In this document: positions 1 to 7,240 of the stretch, one piece after another | How the letters are laid out: each line of letters starts with the position of its first letter | Position numbering within the stretch: position 1 is the stretch's first letter | DNA from: Deltaproteobacteria bacterium UBA6967 | GTDB lineage: Bacteria; SAR324; NAC60-12 | DNA length: 8,271 bases | Assembly (NCBI GenBank): GCA_002450295.1 | Contig: DJYX01000141.1 | Coordinates: 4,889-13,159, forward strand | Direction of reading: 5' to 3' | Position numbers and translations under genes: made by a program | Notes under the pieces: generated by a model | Databases searched by the model: none | What the model saw: the letters and a program-made list of their open reading frames with translations, nothing else | What the model was told of the DNA's origin: nothing

Positions 1-402
1 GCTTCCGAAAAACCGAGAAAAAATCATTCTTTTTTTCAGATTTCTCGCGTCATGCAGTACAGCATGAATCACCTCCGGAACTCCGTGCCCAGAGGGATCT
101 CTCAGTAAATTTCGAATCATGAAAACAGCTAAACCTGCTCCCAGCGCAGGCATCAGAATCTGGCCAAGATCAGGTAGGAAAAGAATGGATTCCTGCAGGA
201 AGTGCACACCCCAGTTCAGGCTTACTGCCAGGACCCCGCTACCAGCTCCAATGATCAGAGCACATAGCATCATCACCACAGTTTCACGGGCAGAATGAGC
301 TCGAAAATGTGAAAGTCTTTCGCCCTCGCCAAGAGGCGAGCTCGGTAGGAGAGATTGAAGCTTAGAGTGAAGTTCTTGTTTGAATGTAATCCAAGATTTC
401 AT
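1..402 (-). CDS. ClC-family chloride channel / anion antiporter, N-terminal part (runs off left edge)
   Basis: This is an open frame on the minus strand with ATG at 402-400, continuing past base 1; 134 residues are visible. Residues 41-71 form a hydrophobic helix containing a GAGSGVLA stretch, and residues 83-101 form a second one. They are followed by SGHGVPEVIHAV (about 104-115), the ClC selectivity-filter signature (GSGIPEV in classical members). The visible end, RFFGS, matches the start of the next conserved helix in the family. ClC proteins are homodimeric inner-membrane Cl- channels or Cl-/H+ exchangers. The Ser that coordinates chloride in E. coli ClcA is replaced by His106; I recall a bacterial ClC subgroup with GHGVPEV but cannot verify it here. 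The start overlaps the 3' end of the upstream HTH-EIIA gene by 41 bases and has no clear ribosome binding site, so translational coupling is likely. The family assignment is firm; channel versus exchanger, and the ion, are not decidable. Confidence 0.86.
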   Translation of the reverse strand, partial: MKSWITFKQELHSKLQSLLPSSPLGEGERLSHFRAHSARETVVMMLCALIIGAGSGVLAVSLNWGVHFLQESILFLPDLGQILMPALGAGLAVFMIRNLLRDPSGHGVPEVIHAVLHDARNLKKRMIFSRFFGS

Positions 403-1027
403 CTTGTGGAGGTGCCTGCTGCAGAAAGTCCTCGACGCCTGCTTGCCGCAGCAGACCAGCTATTTGCGAAAGGATCTTAAGATGGTGGGAAGATTCGGCG
501 CTGAGCAAAAGAAAGAGTGTATGAACAGGTTTTCCGTCTGGTGCGTCCCATTCGATAGATGAGGAAAGAAAAAACACATCCACACGGGATTGCGATTTCG
601 GGATGGGCAAAGGATAACGAGGATGGGGAACCGCTACTCCTTTACCGAGAGCAGTTGATGACTGGTTCTCCCGCTCCAAGAGGAGTGTCTCCAATTTTTG
701 TGGTGAGATCTTATTCAACTGCATCTGTCCAGGTATGTGCCGGAGAACTGTCTCTCGATCTTCACCCTTGAGCGCATAGTGCGTGCCTCCCAATTCCAAG
801 GCAGTCAACAGATTGTCTGAAACAAGATTTCCCTTTTTGCCCAGTGCGGATGAACCCAAGCGGAGGTGCTTGGCTTCTGCCCAGGAAATCAGCGTGGCCT
901 GATTGATGAGCGGCTTGCCGTTTCGGATAGTACAAGGGAACTCCCCTTGTTGAATCCAGCGACGAATCGTTGTTTCTGGTACCCGGAGTAAATTAACCAC
1001 CTCCGGGATTGTGAGCATCTGAGCCAT
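362..1027 (-). CDS. HTH (MerR/excisionase-type) - PTS EIIA (PtsN-like) fusion protein
   Basis: A 221-residue cytoplasmic protein with two parts. Residues 4-53 read MLTIPEVVNLLRVPETTIRRWIQ and onward, a winged helix-turn-helix of the MerR/excisionase (HTH_17) type. A linker (about 54-85) leads to a PTS EIIA type-2 domain (about 86-218). The phospho-acceptor motif GVAVPHPR places the active histidine at His135. The second conserved histidine region, SSHHLKILSQIAGLL (180-194), is also present, so the domain looks phosphorylatable. EIIA-Ntr proteins are known to regulate potassium transport and nitrogen or stress responses according to phosphorylation state. No EIIB or EIIC genes are nearby, which favours a regulatory rather than sugar-transport role. 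The gene overlaps the ClC gene; control of ion homeostasis is my inference. The start ATG is at 1027-1025, and a second ATG three codons in is possible; neither has a clear Shine-Dalgarno. The HTH may bind DNA or only mediate protein contacts. Confidence 0.88.
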   Translation of the reverse strand: MAQMLTIPEVVNLLRVPETTIRRWIQQGEFPCTIRNGKPLINQATLISWAEAKHLRLGSSALGKKGNLVSDNLLTALELGGTHYALKGEDRETVLRHIPGQMQLNKISPQKLETLLLERENQSSTALGKGVAVPHPRYPLPIPKSQSRVDVFFLSSSIEWDAPDGKPVHTLFLLLSAESSHHLKILSQIAGLLRQAGVEDFLQQAPPQDEILDYIQTRTSL

Positions 1028-1070
1028 GGACTTTGACTAAATGAAAAATCAACTGCAATTTAATTTGTAA

Positions 1071-1099
1071 ATGATAACTATTTCTACTGTTCGCTGCAA
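1071..1099 (-). promoter_or_regulatory. Candidate sigma70 promoter for the HTH-EIIA / ClC unit
   Basis: Read on the minus strand there is TTGCAG (1099-1094), a 17-base spacer, and TATCAT (1076-1071, five of six consensus bases). Transcription would start near 1064 and leave an untranslated leader of roughly 37 bases before the ATG at 1027. The -35 match is only moderate, so this rests on inspection alone. Confidence 0.4.
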
Positions 1100-1142
1100 A
1101 CAAAGAATGGATTAATGATCAGAAATCTTTGGCAAAGTCAGA

Positions 1143-1169
1143 TTGGCTGTCAAGATCTTAAGTTTTAAT
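1143..1169 (+). promoter_or_regulatory. Weak candidate promoter for gcvP
   Basis: TTGGCT at 1143-1148 is followed by TTTAAT at 1164-1169 (five of six consensus bases), but the spacer is only 15 bases. An overlapping TAATAG at 1166-1171 would give a 17-base spacer with a poorer -10. The divergent intergenic stretch 1028-1263 must contain a gcvP promoter, but this placement is tentative. I saw no glycine riboswitch in it. Confidence 0.22.
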
Positions 1170-1263
1170 AGTACCAACCTTGCAGCGATGACCGGAATTT
1201 GTCATGATTCATTGAGTGATTTCAAGCTACTTACCTGATCTTTTAATTTTCCTTGAATATTTC

Positions 1264-4146
1264 ATGCCTACACAATCCAGCTTGCTCAAAGAACTTCATC
1301 AACTGCAGCCATCAGCTGATTTTGCCCACCGTCACATTGGGCCAAACCAGGCTCAACAACAAGCAATGCTGCAGTTCCTTGAATTGCAGTCTCTAGAGGA
1401 TTTGCTCGAAAAAACGGTACCTCATGACATTCTGCAGCCACAAAGCAAGCTGGACCTGAAACCCGCAAGTGAAGAGCAGGCTCTGAATGAGTTGAAATCA
1501 ATGATGGAAGCCAACCAGCTTTGGCAGAGCTTTCTGGGTCAGGGGTACTACGGAACACACCTGCCTGCTGTAATTCGCCGGAACCTCCTAGAGAATCCTG
1601 GCTGGTACACCGCTTATACTCCCTACCAGGCAGAGATCGCCCAGGGAAGACTGGAAGCGCTGCTCAATTTTCAGCAGATGGTCCTGGATCTCACAGGAAT
1701 GGAGGTGGCCAACGCTTCACTGTTGGATGAAGCCACTGCAGCTGCCGAAGCGATGACACTCTGTCAACGTCACTCAAAGAAAAAAAGCAAACAGTTCTTT
1801 GTTGATCGCAATCTGCACCGGCAAACCCTCGATCTTCTGCAAACCAGGGCGGAACCAATGAACATCCAGTTGGTGGTTGGTGAGCCAGCAGAAATACCCA
1901 GTGGGGACTATTTTGGAGCATTATTGCAGTGTCCCAATACATTTGGGCCGATCAATGATTGGTCAGAGTGGATCGAAGCCATGCACCAGCAAGGGGTCTT
2001 GGTCGCTGTGGCCACGGACTTACTCAGCCTAACGCTCCTCAAACCACCCGGAGAGATGGGCGCTGATATCGTCTTTGGAAGTGCCCAACGTTTTGGAGTA
2101 CCCATGGGGTATGGTGGACCACATGCTGCCTTTCTGGCAACGCGTGACACCCTAAAAAGATCTCTGCCCGGAAGATTAATCGGTGTCTCTCAAGATCGAC
2201 AGGGACAGCTTGCCCTTCGCATGGCATTGCAGACTCGCGAGCAACACATCCGCCGTGAGAAGGCCACCAGCAATATCTGCACAGCCCAGGTTCTGCTTGC
2301 TGTGATCGCAAGTTTTTATGCAATTTATCATGGTCCTGAAGGTCTCAAAAAGATCGCTCGAAGGACTCATACCCTGACGGCACTACTTCGACAAGGCTTG
2401 AATCAGGGTGGGTTTGTCTCGAATGATCAGTTTTTTGATACCCTTTGCATCGAAACCAAAACGCAACAGCCAGAAATTCTGCAGCGTGCACAAGAAGCTA
2501 AGATGAATCTTCGAGTGATCGACTCCACTCATCTCGGAGTCAGTCTTGATGAAACCACGACTCCCGAAGATGTCAGCAAGCTTCTCAAAGTTTTTGGAGT
2601 AGAAGTAGATTTAGATTCCTTGCTCAGTCAAGCCAACTCCTCTGATGCCGGCATTCCCGAAAGCTTGCGAAGAGTATCTGATTTTTTAAGCCATCCTGTT
2701 TTTCATCGATACCACTCCGAAACAGACTTGATGCGCTACCTCAGAAATCTGGAAGAGAAGGATCTGGCGCTGAATCGGGCCATGATACCGCTGGGCTCCT
2801 GCACAATGAAATTGAATGCCAGCGCTGAGATGATTCCGGTGACCTGGGAAAGTGTAGGGTCTCTTCATCCATTTGTGCCTTTAGAACAGGCGCAAGGAAT
2901 GCAGAAAATGATTCAGCAATTGGAAGATTGGCTGATGCAATTGACCGGTTTTGATGCTATCTCCATGCAGCCTAATTCCGGCGCTCAAGGCGAGTACGCA
3001 GGGTTACTGACCATCCGCAACTATCATATCTCCCAAGGAGAAGTACATCGTCACATCTGTCTGATCCCCAGCTCTGCCCATGGTACCAATCCAGCCAGTG
3101 CCCAGATGGCAGGAATGAAAGTAGTGGTGGTCAACTGCGATTCCCAAGGGAATGTTGACGTCAATGATCTTCGTCAAAAAGCAGAAGCACACGCTAGCGA
3201 ACTAGCCGCCTTGATGGTGACCTATCCATCAACTCATGGAGTTTTTGAAGAAGAAATTTGCAACATCTGTGAAATCATCCAAGGCTTTGGTGGACAGGTT
3301 TATATGGATGGAGCCAACCTGAATGCACTGGTGGGCATTGCTCAACCCGGTCAATTTGGACCAGATGTGATGCACTTTAATCTGCACAAGACCTTCTGCA
3401 TTCCGCATGGAGGCGGCGGCCCAGGAATGGGGCCCATTGGCGTCCGTTCTCACCTGGCTCCCTATCTGCCGAACCACTCCATCATCAAGGTTGCAGAAAA
3501 TCGAACCGGTGGGGCTGTTTCTGCTGCGCCATGGGGAAGCCCAAGCATCCTGCCAATCTCCTGGATGTACATTCGCATGATGGGAGGACCAAATCTGCGC
3601 ACTGCCTCCCAAGTCGCCATTCTCAACGCAAACTATATGGCAGAACGACTCAGTGACGCCTATCCAATCCTCTATCGTGGCCGGAACGGTCGCTTAGCCC
3701 ATGAGTGTATCCTTGACATCCGACCCCTCAAGAACAACTCTGGAATCTCTGAGGAAGATATCGCGAAGCGTCTAATGGACTATGGATTTCACGCACCCAC
3801 CATGTCCTGGCCTGTCGCTGGAACTCTCATGATTGAACCCACGGAGAGCGAATCAAGAGAAGAGCTGGATCGTTTTTGTGAAGCCATGCTCAAGATCCGT
3901 GAAGAAGTCCGCCAAGTAGAAGAAGGAACCTGGCCTTTGGAGGACAACCCGTTAGTCAACGCTCCACACACTCAATTGGACCTCACCGCTGAGGTCTGGA
4001 CGCATCCCTACACTCGAGAAATCGCAGCGTATCCCTTGCCAGGCATGCAAACCCAAAAATTCTGGCCAACCGTCAATCGAATTGATAACGCCTATGGAGA
4101 CCGCAACCTGGTCTGCTCTTGCCCAACAGTGGAATCATATCGATGA
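1264..4146 (+). CDS. gcvP: Glycine dehydrogenase (aminomethyl-transferring), P protein of the glycine cleavage system
   Basis: GcvP is the PLP-dependent decarboxylase that removes CO2 from glycine and passes the aminomethyl group to the lipoamide of GcvH, feeding one-carbon units into tetrahydrofolate. The product is 960 residues, the usual length of the fused homodimeric form (E. coli about 957). Conserved landmarks are RHIGP (23-27), [12 protein letters not shown] (507-518), [11 protein letters not shown] (603-613), and the PLP lysine Lys709 in NLHKTF, followed by the glycine-rich [12 protein letters not shown] (715-726). The C-terminus [17 protein letters not shown] matches the family end. 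I chose ATG 1264 because the frame's earlier GTG (1216) would add 16 hydrophobic residues absent from the family; neither has a clear ribosome binding site. GcvT, GcvH and Lpd are not in the window, so the rest of the complex must be encoded elsewhere. The stop overlaps the next gene's ATG (ATGA). Confidence 0.97.
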   Translation: MPTQSSLLKELHQLQPSADFAHRHIGPNQAQQQAMLQFLELQSLEDLLEKTVPHDILQPQSKLDLKPASEEQALNELKSMMEANQLWQSFLGQGYYGTHLPAVIRRNLLENPGWYTAYTPYQAEIAQGRLEALLNFQQMVLDLTGMEVANASLLDEATAAAEAMTLCQRHSKKKSKQFFVDRNLHRQTLDLLQTRAEPMNIQLVVGEPAEIPSGDYFGALLQCPNTFGPINDWSEWIEAMHQQGVLVAVATDLLSLTLLKPPGEMGADIVFGSAQRFGVPMGYGGPHAAFLATRDTLKRSLPGRLIGVSQDRQGQLALRMALQTREQHIRREKATSNICTAQVLLAVIASFYAIYHGPEGLKKIARRTHTLTALLRQGLNQGGFVSNDQFFDTLCIETKTQQPEILQRAQEAKMNLRVIDSTHLGVSLDETTTPEDVSKLLKVFGVEVDLDSLLSQANSSDAGIPESLRRVSDFLSHPVFHRYHSETDLMRYLRNLEEKDLALNRAMIPLGSCTMKLNASAEMIPVTWESVGSLHPFVPLEQAQGMQKMIQQLEDWLMQLTGFDAISMQPNSGAQGEYAGLLTIRNYHISQGEVHRHICLIPSSAHGTNPASAQMAGMKVVVVNCDSQGNVDVNDLRQKAEAHASELAALMVTYPSTHGVFEEEICNICEIIQGFGGQVYMDGANLNALVGIAQPGQFGPDVMHFNLHKTFCIPHGGGGPGMGPIGVRSHLAPYLPNHSIIKVAENRTGGAVSAAPWGSPSILPISWMYIRMMGGPNLRTASQVAILNANYMAERLSDAYPILYRGRNGRLAHECILDIRPLKNNSGISEEDIAKRLMDYGFHAPTMSWPVAGTLMIEPTESESREELDRFCEAMLKIREEVRQVEEGTWPLEDNPLVNAPHTQLDLTAEVWTHPYTREIAAYPLPGMQTQKFWPTVNRIDNAYGDRNLVCSCPTVESYR

Positions 4147-4883
4147 TGGAGGAAGCCGACTTTCAAACCGGTATTTTTGAGGAGATGCCCTTTGAGCAAT
4201 ATCAACAAGCTCAAGGACTGAATCAGTCGACTCTAAAGCAGATTTTCCGACCTGGGAATTACTACAACCCGCATGGTGTTCTGATCGGCAATGCGGGCCA
4301 CTGTCTCCTGCTTGAACCGGAGAGATTTGAGCAGGACTATCAGAGACTTGCCCCAGGGATTTCGCTCAGAAAGTTAAAAAAACTGGAAGCAGAGGAGGAA
4401 CCATCCAGCGAGGAATTTCGTCCAACCATGCTGCCCACAAACGTCTGGGATGCATTGATGAATGCGCAGAATGCAGTCAACACACACCCAAAGGCCAGCT
4501 GGATGCTGGAAAATAGCCTCAAGGAGGTCTCACTTTTCTGGGAAGCCCCTGAGAACAGCTTGCGCTGCAAGGGCCGGTTGGATCTGTTCTGTCCGGAGAA
4601 AGCCTTCATCGCAGATCTCAAATTTTCCTATCGGACCATCACCGAGGCCAACACCCAATGGCACTATGCTTTTCAAGCCGCCTGGTATCGTCAGGGAATT
4701 TACCAACTCACTGGCGAATGGCTCCCCTTCTATCTGATCTTTGTCGAGCGCAACACTCCCTACCGAGTGGTGGTTGCTGAATTGGAGAAAGAAACCCTAG
4801 ACGTCGGTGATCGATTATTGCAGGAATCCTTGATCGAGTATAAAGCCTATGCGGCTCCCCCAGAATTTGACGATCCTGCTTGA
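4143..4883 (+). CDS. RecE/RecB-like PD-(D/E)XK nuclease domain protein
   Basis: A 246-residue protein resembling the C-terminal nuclease domain of exodeoxyribonuclease VIII (RecE; PD-(D/E)XK superfamily). In order it shows [20 protein letters not shown] (15-34, the usual domain entry), [15 protein letters not shown] (48-62, with the metal-site His53), a conserved acidic position near Glu128, GRLD (144-147, catalytic Asp147), IADLK (156-160, Asp158 and Lys160), and QAAWY (178-182), the QxxxY motif of RecB-type nucleases. All expected active-site residues are present, so it should be an active metal-dependent exonuclease or endonuclease, probably acting on DNA. The start ATG overlaps the gcvP stop (ATGA), implying translational coupling; a second ATG follows at 4146. 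A TTG at 4119 lies inside gcvP and is less likely. No RecT-like annealing protein, phage gene or methylase is nearby. The family is well supported; the substrate and cellular role are unknown. Confidence 0.85.
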   Translation: MMEEADFQTGIFEEMPFEQYQQAQGLNQSTLKQIFRPGNYYNPHGVLIGNAGHCLLLEPERFEQDYQRLAPGISLRKLKKLEAEEEPSSEEFRPTMLPTNVWDALMNAQNAVNTHPKASWMLENSLKEVSLFWEAPENSLRCKGRLDLFCPEKAFIADLKFSYRTITEANTQWHYAFQAAWYRQGIYQLTGEWLPFYLIFVERNTPYRVVVAELEKETLDVGDRLLQESLIEYKAYAAPPEFDDPA

Positions 4884-4943
4884 CCAACAACCATCTCTGA
4901 AAATTAAATTTTAGATTCATCACATCCCTTACCTAAAAACATC

Positions 4944-5300
4944 ATGGCTTTTCTACAAATTCTGATCATGGCTACGATTCTGGGTCTCTTCATTGGGGCT
5001 TTCACGTTGCTGTTGGCTGGCGGTGAGCGAGCACTAAGATTTCCAGGATTCGCCATCATTCCAGGGGCTCTTGTCGGTATAGATCTTGGGCTGACTTCAC
5101 AGTGGGGAGAGTTCAGCTTGCTGGTTATTGGGGGGCTGACCGGTTATTTTCTGATGCTTGGCATTTGGCGTGATCGTCCCACTGTTCAGGGTCTGTTGGC
5201 CTTGAACAATCAAAGTTTTGACGAAAGAAACCCCACCCAAAGTGATTCAACTTCAACCGCGGATGGTCAGTCGGAAGACAAATTGGCGAACTATATTTGA
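4944..5300 (+). CDS. Small membrane protein of unknown function, three predicted helices
   Basis: A 118-residue protein I do not recognise. Three hydrophobic segments are visible: about residues 4-25 (small, Gly/Ala-rich), 34-51 (glycine-containing) and 56-75. A hydrophilic, Ser/Thr/Asp-rich tail (76-118) follows and is likely exposed on one side of the membrane. Basic and polar residues cluster after helix 3 (IWRDRPT). No catalytic motif is apparent. It sits 60 bases after the nuclease gene, and its 3' end overlaps the start of comF by 38 bases (83 if comF begins at TTG 5218), so it probably belongs to the same transcript. Clean hydrophobic periodicity and the lack of any competing gene on either strand in its first 270 bases support it being real. 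No Shine-Dalgarno precedes ATG 4944. Confidence 0.68.
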   Translation: MAFLQILIMATILGLFIGAFTLLLAGGERALRFPGFAIIPGALVGIDLGLTSQWGEFSLLVIGGLTGYFLMLGIWRDRPTVQGLLALNNQSFDERNPTQSDSTSTADGQSEDKLANYI

Positions 5301-6027
5301 GAGTTGGCTGAATCCAGGCAAATGGCTACCTTGTCAGTGTTGGCAGTGTGGACAGGCACTTTGGGGAGATTCGGAAAGCCCTTTCACCAACCTGCTGTGC
5401 TATTCGTGCGAGGTCAACCTACCTTGGATCAGGACTCACTGTCTGCGTTGTGCACAACCCACCTTGAACCCATCCCAATTCGGCTGCTCAGCCTGCAAGA
5501 ATTTTCCAACCTGGCATCTGGACGAATGTCACAGCGTCTTGCGTTACGAAGATTCGATTCGAGAGTCGCTGCTGAGTTTCAAGTTCTCGCAACAAGAGAG
5601 GCTCCGCAAATTGCTGGGGACGCTTTTTCATGAAGGGCTGATGATTAAGGGAGTCGAGTTGACTGGGCCGTTAGTTCCTGTGCCTCTCTCCAACAGTCGC
5701 TTGCGCCAGAGACAGTTCAACCAGGCTCAATTGCTGGCATTGGAAATTCAGCGACACATCTCCACTTTGTGCCTGCCCAAGACCAATCCAATCACGCGAA
5801 AAATCCAAGGATCCAGTCAAGCAACCACCTTGAACATTGAACAAAGACGCAAGAATGTGCAGAATGTTTTTTAGGTTCATTTTACGAATCTCCCGGATCG
5901 TGTCTGGCTTGTGGATGACGTGATGACCTCGGGGGCAACCTTGAACGAGATTGTGCGTGTTCTCAAAAAATCTGGGGTGACTTTTGTGGGCAGCTTAACA
6001 CTCGCTCGACGCTTGTTGGATTCCTAA
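5263..6027 (+). pseudogene. comF: ComF-family phosphoribosyltransferase interrupted by an in-frame TAG
   Basis: ComF/GntX proteins have an N-terminal zinc-binding cysteine cluster and a type I phosphoribosyltransferase domain; they are linked to DNA uptake or use of DNA, with unclear chemistry. From ATG 5263 the frame gives CQCWQC (24-29), LCYSC, CLRC and CSAC pairs, then VPVPLSNSRLRQRQFNQAQ (the family VPVPL...R.FNQA signature) and EQRRKNVQNVF. An amber codon (5872-5874) stops it at 203 residues. The same frame then continues for 50 codons with VWLVDDVMTSGATLNEIVRV, the PRPP-binding motif, and ends in TAA at 6025-6027. Without readthrough the product lacks its PRPP site and is presumably inactive. 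Frame is retained on both sides, so a single-base indel cannot explain it; CAG-to-TAG is one simple substitution. An upstream TTG start (5218) is possible. Alternatives are a sequencing error, a recent null mutation, or suppression of the TAG. Confidence 0.88.
5872..5874 (+). other. In-frame amber codon inside comF
   Basis: TAG forms the end of a T-run (TTTTTTAGG) and falls between the conserved NVQNVF segment and the VWLVDDVMTSGAT motif. In ComF relatives this point is a variable linker position, so many amino acids could be tolerated if the codon were read through. The following codon is GTT, and no known readthrough or selenocysteine-type element is obvious. Confidence 0.9.
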
Positions 6028-6038
6028 AGCAAACACTC

Positions 6039-7073
6039 ATGGCCTCTTCCCTTCTCTCCAATCCAATCAATCAACGACGCCTGCGGGCTTTCCGTGCCAA
6101 CCGACGAGGCTATTGGTCCCTCTGGTTTTTCCTCTTTCTCTTTTTTTTCAGCCTACTGGCAGAACTCGTCTCCAACGACAAGCCCCTATTGATTCGCTTT
6201 GACGGAGAATTCTACACCCCTTTTTTGGTAGAGTATTCTGAGACTCAATTTGGTGGAGAGTTTGCGACTGAAGCAGAATATACCGATCCTTTTGTCAAGG
6301 ACCTGATCGAAGAAAAGGGTTGGATCCTCTGGCCAATGATTCGCTACAGCTATGACACGATCAACTACAACCTGAGTGTCCCGGCCCCAGCCCCTCCCTC
6401 TTCAGAAAACTGGTTGGGAACTGACGACCAGGGACGCGACGTCATGGCGCGCTTGATCTATGGCTTTCGTATTTCGGTTTTGTTTGGACTCTGCCTGACG
6501 ATCTTCAGTTCGATCCTTGGCGTCGCTTTTGGGGCCCTGCAAGGCTATTACGGAGGCTGGGTCGATCTGGGTGGTCAGCGCTTCATCGAAGTCTGGTCTG
6601 GATTGCCGGTGCTGTTCCTGTTGATCATCCTCTCCAGCTTCGTGGAACCCAATTTCTGGTGGCTGCTCGGCATTATGCTCTTGTTCAGTTGGATGGGACT
6701 CGTCGGGGTCGTCCGGGCTGAATTTCTTCGGGGTCGTAATCTCGAATATGTTCGGGCCGCCCAAGCTCTTGGACTGAGCAACGCCACGATCATGCGTCGT
6801 CACATCCTCCCCAACGCAATGGTCGCCACCCTGACCTTTCTGCCCTTTCTGCTCAACAGTTCGATCACCACGTTGACCTCCCTCGACTTCCTCGGCTTTG
6901 GACTACCAGTTGGTTCGCCTTCGCTGGGTGAGCTACTTGCTCAAGGAAAAGCTAACATCCATGCCCCGTGGCTGGGTCTCTCTGGATTCTTTGTCTTGGC
7001 TTTGATGCTCAGCCTGCTCGTTTTCATCGGCGAAGGCGTTCGGGATGCCTTTGATCCGAGGCATCGCAGCTAG
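6039..7073 (+). CDS. yejE: Peptide / microcin C-type ABC transporter permease YejE
   Basis: A 344-residue inner-membrane permease of the OppC/DppC family, resembling E. coli YejE (about 341 residues) along its whole length. The N-terminus has NRRGYWSLW (21-29) and a first helix (27-44), followed by a large periplasmic segment with NDKPLLIRFDGEFY (46-59). WLGTDDQGRDV (125-135) is the family signature before the core helices. Further helices lie near 145-165, 186-201, 206-224, 263-283 and 313-332. The cytoplasmic EAA-type loop EYVRAAQALGLSNATIMRRH (236-255) contacts the ATPase. The C-terminus GEGVRDAFDP is typical. In the Yej system, YejA binds peptide, YejB and YejE form the channel and YejF is the ATPase. 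None of those partners is in the window, which is unusual. The gene begins 11 bases after comF and has no strong ribosome binding site. It ends in TAG, showing that TAG serves as a normal stop here. Confidence 0.94.
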   Translation: MASSLLSNPINQRRLRAFRANRRGYWSLWFFLFLFFFSLLAELVSNDKPLLIRFDGEFYTPFLVEYSETQFGGEFATEAEYTDPFVKDLIEEKGWILWPMIRYSYDTINYNLSVPAPAPPSSENWLGTDDQGRDVMARLIYGFRISVLFGLCLTIFSSILGVAFGALQGYYGGWVDLGGQRFIEVWSGLPVLFLLIILSSFVEPNFWWLLGIMLLFSWMGLVGVVRAEFLRGRNLEYVRAAQALGLSNATIMRRHILPNAMVATLTFLPFLLNSSITTLTSLDFLGFGLPVGSPSLGELLAQGKANIHAPWLGLSGFFVLALMLSLLVFIGEGVRDAFDPRHRS

Positions 7074-7112
7074 TCAACTCTGGTTCCTCCACAGATTAAA
7101 AAAATTTTTTCC

Positions 7113-7133
7113 TGTACAAGCTCATTTTGTGCA
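7113..7133. repeat. Short inverted repeat upstream of the lipoprotein gene
   Basis: TGTACAA (7113-7119) and TTGTGCA (7127-7133) are inverted copies with one mismatch (a G-U pair in RNA), separated by seven bases. No T-run follows, so it does not look like a plus-strand terminator. It overlaps the possible -35 element at 7127-7132 and could be an operator, but a chance occurrence is possible. Confidence 0.3.
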
Positions 7134-7156
7134 CCCAACTTTGGTGTAGTTATGAT
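7127..7156 (+). promoter_or_regulatory. Weak candidate promoter for the lipoprotein gene
   Basis: TATGAT at 7151-7156 matches the -10 consensus in five of six bases. TTGTGC (7127-7132) lies 18 bases upstream and matches only the TTG half of the -35. The 167-base gap 7074-7240 is AT-rich, as expected for a promoter region, and contains no gene I can see; it includes an A7T6 tract at about 7098-7110. No convincing terminator for yejE was found. Confidence 0.27.
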
Positions 7157-7240
7157 AGTAAGATGCTTTAAGGTAAAATCAAAATAAATCTATCAATTTC
7201 AGCATAATATACCAGTTTTTAGTCCATTAAAGAAATTTTT

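Noticed and set aside
380..771. Plus-strand open frames of 60 and 70 codons
   Set aside because: They lie opposite the HTH-EIIA gene, whose protein has complete, recognisable domains; the opposite-strand translations resemble nothing.
1125..1153. Perfect TTGACA on the minus strand at 1153-1148 as the HTH-EIIA promoter
   Set aside because: The -10 at the right distance would be AAAGAT, matching only three positions; the TTGCAG/TATCAT pair is better and closer to the gene.
1028..1263. Glycine riboswitch or other structured leader upstream of gcvP
   Set aside because: I found no tandem aptamer-like helices or glycine-riboswitch core; the only small palindrome is CTTTGGCAAAG, too short to mean much.
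3229..3612. Minus-strand open frame of 127 codons inside gcvP
   Set aside because: It is the reverse shadow of the most conserved part of GcvP around the PLP lysine; codon constraint on the other strand keeps it open.
5304..5633. Plus-strand open frame of 109 codons overlapping comF
   Set aside because: The comF frame carries the four cysteine pairs and the VPVPL motif; this frame has no recognisable features.
5867..5874. T6 run before the comF TAG as a programmed frameshift or homopolymer sequencing error
   Set aside because: The conserved 3' part is in the same frame as the 5' part, so a single-base slip or indel would destroy the match rather than restore it.
6402..6803. Minus-strand open frames of 133 and 72 codons inside yejE
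   Set aside because: They overlap strongly conserved permease sequence and have highly polar, unfamiliar compositions typical of antisense shadows.
7094..7110. A7T6 tract as an intrinsic terminator of yejE
   Set aside because: It has no GC-rich stem; the upstream TCTGG/CCACAGA pairing is imperfect and poorly placed.
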